From assembly GCA_958295665.1 (NCBI GenBank), contig OY282558.1, positions 134,438,326-134,502,325 on the forward strand: a DNA stretch of 64,000 nt. The letters are read 5' to 3'. A program made the translations under genes and the position numbers. Each line of letters begins with the position of its first letter. Position 1 is the stretch's first letter. The notes below the pieces were generated by a model. The model did not search any database, was not told the DNA's origin, and worked only from the letters and a program-made list of their open reading frames with translations. This stretch comes from Tipula vernalis (Eukaryota > Arthropoda > Insecta > Diptera > Tipulidae). Below are positions 57,654 to 64,000 of the stretch, piece after piece.

Positions 57654-58172
57654 TCATCCTTCCCCATGACGATGATGTCGTCCAGATATATTAATCCAAT
57701 GTAATCCCTTTAACACGCGCTCCATTAATCGTTTAAAAGTCGCAGGGACATTACATAATCCAAACGGTATAACATTAAATTGCCAAACCCCGTTACCCAC
57801 ACTGTACGTTGTTTTCTCGCGATCTTCCTCATGGACTTCCACCTGCCAATAGCCGCTTTGTAGATCTAATGTCGAAAATATTCAAGCATCTGATAACGTG
57901 TCTAATGTGTCATCGATCCTGGGCAGTGGGTAGCTATATTTCTTTTTCACAGCATTGAGTTTTCGGTAATCAACGCAGAATCTCATGCTACCGTCCTTCT
58001 TCTCGACCAATACTACCGGTGAGCTCCATGGGCTGTTAGATTGTTCGATTAGTCCTGCCGTCTGCAGTTCTGATACCATCCGGTTGACTTCTTGTTGTTT
58101 TGCCAATGGTAATCTTCTGGGTGGTTGACGAATTAGCTTCTCCGCTCCCGTATCAATTCGATGCTTTACCAT
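57654..58172 (-). pseudogene. Ty3/gypsy RT, N-terminal and palm fragment
   Basis: 57882-58172: [59 protein letters not shown] and [20 protein letters not shown] are classic gypsy RT motifs. A frame break follows near the first catalytic Asp (57880-57900). 57654-57842 continues with TTYSVGNGVWQFNVIPFGLC and NVPATFKRLMERVL (usual: FNVMPFGLCNAPATFQRLM). The sequence just after shows only a broken remnant of the xxDD box before the element ends. Confidence 0.9.
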
Positions 58173-58232
58173 TGAAGTCCTTCCGTTATTATCCGATGTA
58201 CAGCAGAATATGGAAGTGTACCGTTTGAGTAG

Positions 58233-58667
58233 TTAATGTGCAGAATTTTTCTGTGCCTTGGTAAAATCTTCGGTCCATTTCTGCATGAGTTGTTCTACCA
58301 TTTCTTTCCGGCCTTGCATGTCGGCTTTTTCAATCAGACTTTTCTGTTCACCCTTTACTATAGTTGAAACCTCATTACATTTGCCGATGAATGTCCCTTT
58401 CTTGATGGTTTTCGTCTTATCCGAGAGATTTAGAGTCCTAATTGGTACTCTATAGTCGTTGTCTGGTTTAACTAGGGCATTTCCGATTAAAATTTCCTTG
58501 GCTCCGTTCTCCTCTTCGTTAGCTTCCACAACCCACAACCTGGGTGACCCAGAACCTTCCTCCAATTTTCCCCAAAGGCTCGTCTCCGAATTCGGTGGCA
58601 GCTTCTCCCAATGATCAATAACAATTCGCCTGATAGTTACTCCGGCACTGCTAGATTGAAGTGGCAA
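58233..58667 (-). pseudogene. Ty3/gypsy protease-RT linker
   Basis: 144 residues between protease and RT. NALVKPDNDYRVPIRTLNLS followed by KTIKKGTFIGKC matches the post-protease block in gypsy Pol (family: l.p....vpvrvlN.s...v.i..Gt.va.c). It is in the same polyprotein as the frame at 58695-59357 but shifted. Confidence 0.75.
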
Positions 58668-58694
58668 CTCGATGTTATCGTAACTTAAAACTCC

Positions 58695-59357
58695 TCATCC
58701 AATATCCACCACGAAGCCATTTGCCCTCATGAAGTCCATCGCCATTATGACTTCATCCGCAATATCTGCAATCAGCATTTCGTGTTGGAAAAGAGTTCTC
58801 CCGATTTTTTTGTTTACGATCTTTTTGCCTTTTATTATTGAACTATCTCCAGTTGCTGTTTGTAACTTCAATCCATTAGCTGGTTGTATACCTCCATCGA
58901 TCAGATCTTTTCGGACAATCGTGCGATTTGCTCCCGTATCCAGGGTGATAATGCAATCCGTGCCATCAAGGTCGCCTTTGATTGTTAAGCTGTCACCGCC
59001 TCTTGCTACTTTCGAAACGTGGATGGAGGTTATGGGGCAATCGGTTGTGGGAGTCAGCTTCTGCCCCTTTAAGCTGACTCTTTCAAGTTTAACGGCTCTG
59101 TCGTCATTTGGCCTTCTTGCCTGGCCACTGCCTGCTCCCCACTTGGTCATAGGAGATGGTGATCTTCCCCTTTTTTTTCTTATTTCCCAGCAGTCGCGAG
59201 AGATGTGACCGATTTTATAACATGCCCAACATTTGATTTTGCCGCTTCCGTCTCGGTATTTTGGTTTTGATCGCTCTGTATTTATGCTGGTGCCGATTTC
59301 CACTCGGCGTATTTTCATTGGCGGTTTGGTGATGGATTGTGCAGTTTCATTTGTCAA
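58695..59357 (-). pseudogene. Ty3/gypsy nucleocapsid knuckle and aspartic protease
   Basis: CWACYKIGHISRDC is a canonical CX2CX4HX4C knuckle (about 59178-59219), followed by a basic linker. The protease carries CIITLDTGANRTIVRKDLI, with DTGA intact, and later ADIADEVIMAMDFMRANGF (family: ...ilG.dfl...g). The 220-residue frame is open, so this segment is among the least damaged in the window. Confidence 0.9.
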
Positions 59358-59401
59358 CGCTCAATCGATGTTTTCGGCGAAGGTTACTTTAGGTGACAAC
59401 A

Positions 59402-60475
59402 TCACCGCCTTGCGTGTCTCTGGATCTCGAATGCCTCAATGAATGCGTCAATTTTTAGCCTTTCCATATAATCATCCGATGTACTGGTATGCGCTAAATG
59501 TACTAATCGCTCGAGGGCCGATGAAATTTCCTGAAGTGATTCTCCTCCCTTTTGGTATCGGCTTTTCAATTCCATGCGATAGATTTCCCGCTTGTGGTCA
59601 CTGCCGTACTTCCTATCTAGCGCCTTCATAATTTCGAGACATCTGCTGCGCTCTTGTGCCAGGACGGTTTGTGAAGCCTCTGCTGCTTCGCCTTTGAGAT
59701 CCACTATTAATGTCGCAACACGATGTTCGTTGTTCCAATGTGTTGAAATTGAAATTTAAAAATGACGAAAGATGTTGGTCCGTCGAATGTTGGTGGCTTT
59801 AACTTGATTGATTGGACGGTTTGTACCACTTGTGTTGTTGTTCCACTTGTCTTGATATCAGTTAGCTCTTTATTGAGGTGTTGAATTATGTTAATTTATG
59901 TTCCACATGTTCAACCTCTGTTTGCAATTTTTATTCAACATGTTGAACTTCCGTCTTAAATTCAGTGCTTGTAATTACGTCTGCAGTTTCTCTATTTCAC
60001 CATGAACACTTGTTGACAGTTCTAAAATTTTCTCGTCTATTTTCTTTTGACCTTCGACAATTTCCCCCATCTGACGCTCTATAATTTGGTTTGACTCCTT
60101 AATATCGCCCAACTGTTGTTTCATTTCGTGTTTTATTTCTTGGTTAGACTGATTTTGTTGTTCCATCTGTCGTTCATTTTGTTGTCTCTTTACACTCATT
60201 TGTCCCATCATCTGGTTCATAGCAGCGATTAACTGCGACAAATCGAAACTTCGATTATTATCTCCTTCTTTCTGCTCTACGGTTACCGCATCCGTTAATT
60301 TCTCTCCAAAATCATGTTGATCCGCGTCTAATCCTTCTTTCTCCATGGCGTCACGTAGTCGCGCTTGTAAAGCTGCTTTACTGCCATCAGTAGCCAAACG
60401 CCCTTTCTCAAGTTCCCTCTTTAATTCTGGAACTTTTAATTCGTTGAAAATCATTTTCTTTTTCTTATTATTCAC
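59402..60475 (-). pseudogene. Ty3/gypsy Gag with SAP-like N terminus and coiled coil
   Basis: Start at 60475, the first ATG after the leader. Residues ~10-48 (FNELKVPELKRELEKGRLA, then GSKAALQARLRDAMEKEG) fit the SAP fold pattern (lkv.eLk.eL..rgL...G.Ka.L..RL..a). SAP motifs bind DNA or chromatin in host proteins. Residues ~75-165 are Gln-rich heptads likely to form a coiled coil. After a disrupted stretch (59705-59974), the capsid C-terminal block follows: MKALDRKYGSDHKREIYRME and KGGESLQEISSALERLVHLA. Confidence 0.85.
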
Positions 60476-60539
60476 AATCCCACAGCTGTCAACAATTGTT
60501 ACGTTTTTGCCTTGTCACTTAAGGGTCGTAACACTTGAT

Positions 60540-60951
60540 TGTGAATAATATTAAATCAATTTAATTTATCACCAATGAATTTTTTAGTTAACACAAGAAT
60601 TATTACAATACAGTTTATTAATAACAATTCACAAAATCACTTTATATAAATTATTCTCAAATTTTACTGTTCACTTATAATGTTTATTTCGCACTACAAC
60701 ACTTTTAAATCACTTTTTAATTCCTTTTTAATCTTTACTCTATCGCTTTCCAAATACTACTACTCCAATTCGACTAGGTTCGCCTTTTTATATACACAAA
60801 CCAAATTTCTAGAAAGCTCATGAATTTCCCAGTTATAATAGCGTAGAAACATTTATAACAATTTTATCATGGAAAATTCCATTTTAGCACAGTTAAACAT
60901 TGAGCTATTAATTTTAATTTATTCTATTACACACTAGGTGTCACCGTCACA
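60540..60951 (-). repeat. Gypsy 5' LTR (412 bp, minus)
   Basis: Begins TGTGACGGTGACACC and ends TTATTCACA in minus sense. It contains TATATAAAAAGGCGAAC (TATA-like). The start was placed by the TG...CA rule and by homology to 60962-61369. Confidence 0.85.
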
Positions 60952-60961
60952 ATATTTATAT

Positions 60962-61412
60962 CGTTACAGTGACACCTAGGGTGCAATAGAATAAGTTAAA
61001 TTAATAGCTCAATGTTTTACTGTACTAAAATGGAATTTTCCATGATAAAACTGTTTTAAATGTTTCTAGACTATTCTTACTGGAATAATCATGAAATTTG
61101 TAGAAGTTTGGTTTGTGTATAAAAAAAGGCGAACGAAGTCGAATTGGATTATTAGTATTTGGTAAGCGATAGTGTAATTTATAAAAAGGAATTAAAAGTG
61201 ATTTAAAAAGTGTTCTAGTGCGATTTTAAAATTAAAAGCGATCAGTAAAATTGTATGAAAATTATAAAAAGTGATTTTGTGGTTTAGCGTTAATTAATTG
61301 TGTTGTAATAGTTCTTGTGTGAAATAAATAAATTCGTTGGTAATAAATTGAATTGTTTTGTCTTATTCAAAATCCATTGATTCGAACCGTGATTGACAAG
61401 GCAAAAACGTAG
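60962..61412 (+). repeat. Second gypsy LTR plus leader, head-to-head with the first
   Basis: Plus-strand copy of the same LTR (60962-61369) plus ~40 bp of leader sharing TGACAAGGCAAAAACGTA with the leader of the minus element (about 60500-60520). It is separated from the other LTR by ATATTTATAT only. No Gag follows, so the second element is truncated at ~61412. Confidence 0.85.
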
Positions 61413-62552
61413 CAATATGTATGTATATAGTTCTCTGTACAGAGAATCCACCAACATTAATCAACAATACAAATAACAAATTTAGTATATTTACGTAGGC
61501 AGTGTTTATATAGAAGAGTATAGTACCTGTGTACATATTTAAGATAAATTTACAATTAAGAATCATCATCTTAAACAACAAAAACAATTACTGTTATCAT
61601 GCAAATTTACATATGTAGGTTTTAATTTATTTTGATGTGAACTTTTCTTTTTTCAGCAACCTTATGCTAATTACTTTACTTAAATAACTACATACACATG
61701 TACTTACACATATTAAGTACACATCTTTTAAGATTTAAATTTCTTAATATAGCTCTCCCTCGTATATTTGGTTTTATTTTATATGTAAGTGCGAGTTGGA
61801 TGTGATGTTAAAAATGCAAGCAGACTAAAAACGACTAATTTAATTGGCAAACAGAACTTCGTCTCTGCGTTCAAACATAGAAATTTGTATTTATAATTTT
61901 GTTGTTTTGTCGAATACCAAATATAATTTTAATTTTTATTATTGAGCCGATTTTTTTGTTTTAAATAATTTTATGGATTTTCTCTTTTTTTTTTTTTTTT
62001 GGTTTATTTGTAATACAAAATTTTTTATACATAAATTTTTTATTATTTTTAACCATAAGCGTATTTGAAAATACAAAATAATATTTAATAGACTGAAAAC
62101 TAATACTTTTTATTGTTATCAACAGAAAAAAAAAAAAAATCCAAAATACGCAAGCAAAAAGCAAATTTATTTAATTCAATTAATTTTTATTTTTTGTTTG
62201 GTTATTATTATGTGGAAAATTATGTAAAAAGCTGAAATTTGTTTTTATGGAGTTTTTCAAAAAAATATGAATTTGAATTTATAATTTTTTGCTTAATACT
62301 GAATTGATAATATTATGAGCTACAAACAAAATAATTTTGATTTTTATCTTAGCTGGTACAGATTTTCGATAATTAATATTTTAATTGGTTTTTAAAATTC
62401 AACAAATATTTATGTAACTGCTAGAAATATTATTTTTCAATTTAGTTAGGAATTAGTTTGTTTCTTTTAATTTAGATGGTTCTCTTTAATGTTTCTAAAT
62501 TTTTACAATAATATAAACCAAAGTATATTTGCTCTGAGCATGATATGAGCTT
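61413..62552. other. AT-rich DNA, no gene recognised
   Basis: Many A/T runs; nothing assignable. Confidence 0.5.
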
Positions 62553-63500
62553 ACCCTCGGTTACTAACGCCAGGGTCAAATTAACCAATTGCGATGAAAA
62601 TTTAAAAAAGAACATAGAAAATGAATTGTAATTAACTTCATGTTAATTGGTATCTAACCTCAATCTTTACTTGCCATGTCGAAATAGTTTTTAATGTGGT
62701 TTTGATTTCCGAAGGAAGTGGTTAGTTATTTTAGAAAGTGTCCGGATCATTTTGACCCACGTTAGTAACAGTGTTAAAATATTCAAGGTGAATTAGGGTC
62801 ATTTTGACCCACGTTAGTAAATAATTAATAAGTATTTATTTAGATAATTGTAGATTTTAAAATTTAAAATGGAAGATTATGAACGTCAGCCAAATCGGCT
62901 ACGCACAATCTTGGCCGAGTTAGACAGTGAAGAGGTGGACCGTATCTATGGGTCAGATCTAAGTGAAACCGAAAACTTAGAATAATTTAGCAATCATGAT
63001 TCTAAAATAGAACAAGAACTTGATTTAAGTATCGACGAATGTCATGAGTTAGATGGTGATTTAGTGGGTAAAGATGGCTCGATATGGAGAGAATTCGCAT
63101 TAAAATCTATACGAGCAGTTACCGAAAACATTTTCTGTTCGCCATCAAATCTTACAGAGTTTTCTAATTCTGTTAAACACCCCTAGAAATTTTCCAGTTA
63201 TTTTTTACTTTCATCGATGAAATAGTGGAACACACAAATTTATTTATAGAAAAACCACAACTAAAATATAAGGACGTGAAATATGCTTCAACCACCGACT
63301 ATAAAGAATTTAATGCTTTATTTGGGTTATTATTTCTGACGGGATTGCATAAATCATCGCATGTGCATGTATGAGATTTGTGGGCTGCCGACGGCACAGG
63401 GTTGGAAATATTTGCTGCAATAATGAGCTACACTCGCTTCCAATTTCTCATGCGGTGCTTATAATTTGATAACTTCAAAACTCGCATGGGGCGCCGCACC
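62553..63500 (+). mobile_element. piggyBac-like element, 5' part
   Basis: Possible left end CCCTCGGTTACTAACG at 62554, preceded by TTA. Two direct copies of TTTTGACCCACGTTAGTAA (62750 and 62802) and one inverted copy (62560-62580) lie between the end and the ORF, a plausible set of transposase-binding repeats. The transposase relic starts at 62869. No right end was found in the window. Confidence 0.65.
62869..63490 (+). pseudogene. piggyBac-family transposase, N-terminal part
   Basis: Starts MEDYERQPNRLRTILAELDS, an acidic N terminus of the type common in piggyBac transposases. A stop after 38 codons (62983) and a second near 63183 interrupt it. Then, in a shifted frame, FIDEIVEHTNLFIEKPQLKY, DYKEFNALFGLLFLTGLHKS, DLWAADGTGLEIFAAIMSYT and RFQFLMRCL match the first block of the DDE_Tnp_1_7 domain (family: F...i...iv..TN.YA...; ..E...fiGlLil.Gi.k.p....lW......p.i...Ms..RF..ilr.l.F). 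The catalytic aspartates lie beyond the break and are not seen. Confidence 0.85.
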
Positions 63501-63796
63501 TAAGGGTTTTAAGTAGTGTTTAGTCCCAAAAATGTCTAGAGCCTAGAAAAATGCACCAAATTGAGCATTTTTTTTTTAAATACTCTTTATGAGATTCTTA
63601 AAAGATCCCTCATGAGTATTTTGTCTGAAAATTTTTTGTATTCATAAAAATCAGTACATACTCAGATATTTGTTTAAAAACATCACTTTTTTTCTTAACC
63701 CTTTGAAGCATACCTTTTTGTGTTTAATATATTTTTCTAAAATTTGGTACACATTGTTTTTTGCGGTCGCTACGTTCAAATATGGAGTTTGATTTT
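63501..63796. other. Unassigned DNA between piggyBac relic and tandem repeat
   Basis: No motif recognised. Confidence 0.4.
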
Positions 63797-64000
63797 CGAT
63801 ATTGACAGTTGACAGCTGTCAATTAGCTGTCAAATCACTTTCATTTGTTATAAACTTTGAATTTATTCTCATTTATTATGTTTCTTGGGTCTCTGATTTC
63901 AAATCTGAAGTCGGTTTGTCGATATTGACAGTTGACAGCTGTCAATTAGCAGTCAAATCACTTTCACTTGTTATAAATCTTGAATTTATTCTCATTTAGT
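63797..64000 (+). repeat. 123-bp tandem repeat, continues past window edge
   Basis: CGATATTGACAGTTGACAGC recurs at 63797 and 63920. Each unit holds the palindrome TTGACAGCTGTCAA and then TCAAATCACTTTCANTTGTT. One full and one partial unit are visible. Confidence 0.9.

Larger units (their letters stand above)
57646..60951 (-). mobile_element. Ty3/gypsy element, 5' half (LTR, Gag, protease, RT start)
   Basis: On the minus strand a 412-bp 5' LTR (60951-60540) is followed by a short leader, Gag from 60475, knuckle, protease, linker and the first two-thirds of RT. The element then stops at about 57650, where Pao copy C begins. RNase H, integrase and the 3' LTR are absent. Confidence 0.85.

Noticed and set aside
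58729..59208. 159-residue open frame on the plus strand
   Set aside because: Antisense shadow of the gypsy knuckle/protease frame (58695-59357, minus).

Overview
The window looks like heterochromatin-like or intronic DNA from an insect, most probably a fly. It is AT-rich and has almost no open host coding sequence. It is packed with decayed transposable elements of classes common in Diptera: BEL/Pao and Ty3/gypsy LTR retrotransposons, a Jockey-superfamily non-LTR element, mariner and piggyBac DNA transposons, a short retroposon with a (TAA)n tail, and diverged satellites. The species call is an inference from element types and base composition. The only convincing host gene evidence is one 260-bp exon on the minus strand (28588-28847) that encodes part of an unrecognised membrane protein, with canonical splice sites at both ends.

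Layout. 1-2440: BEL/Pao remnant (minus), cut by the window edge. 4391-5078: internally deleted mariner with ~190-bp inverted ends. 5400-10435: Ty3/gypsy remnant (minus), followed by a non-LTR RT scrap and small repeats (to 11.2 kb) and a mariner-like HTH relic (11.7 kb). 13.7-27.2 kb: a very diverged, AT-rich modular repeat array. Its modules run in the plus direction on the left and the minus direction on the right; its best-conserved parts form ~1.9-kb inverted arms around a ~3.1-kb spacer that holds a BEL/Pao integrase tail. A retroposon with a 16-bp target-site duplication (TSD) sits inside the array (14790-15542). 27.6-28.9 kb: two candidate recursive splice sites (plus strand) and the host exon (minus). 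29.8-33.1 kb: gypsy scraps between copies of a ~180-bp repeat.

34.0-45.1 kb is a clear nested insertion. A satellite is interrupted by a near-complete Jockey-like element (minus, 8-bp TSD TGAATGTT), which is itself interrupted at its ORF1/ORF2 junction by a BEL/Pao element (plus, 37064-43315) with two LTRs, PBS, PPT and the 5-bp TSD AATAC. 47.2-49.0 kb: a ~145-bp tandem satellite that flips orientation. 50.2-57.6 kb: a mosaic of at least three broken Pao copies (minus), one of them split by a 705-bp insertion dominated by a near-perfect 265-bp-arm palindrome. 57.6-61.4 kb: a gypsy element (minus) with a SAP-like Gag N terminus, whose 5' LTR lies head-to-head with a second LTR of the same family only 10 bp away. 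62.5-63.5 kb: piggyBac relic (plus). The window ends in a 123-bp tandem repeat.

No element looks able to move: every coding region carries stops, frameshifts or deletions. Most relics have their sense strand on the minus strand, and there are three long palindromic structures. A small-RNA source locus (piRNA cluster or hairpin-RNA locus) is therefore a reasonable, untested idea. All assignments come from motif reading by eye; no database search was possible.
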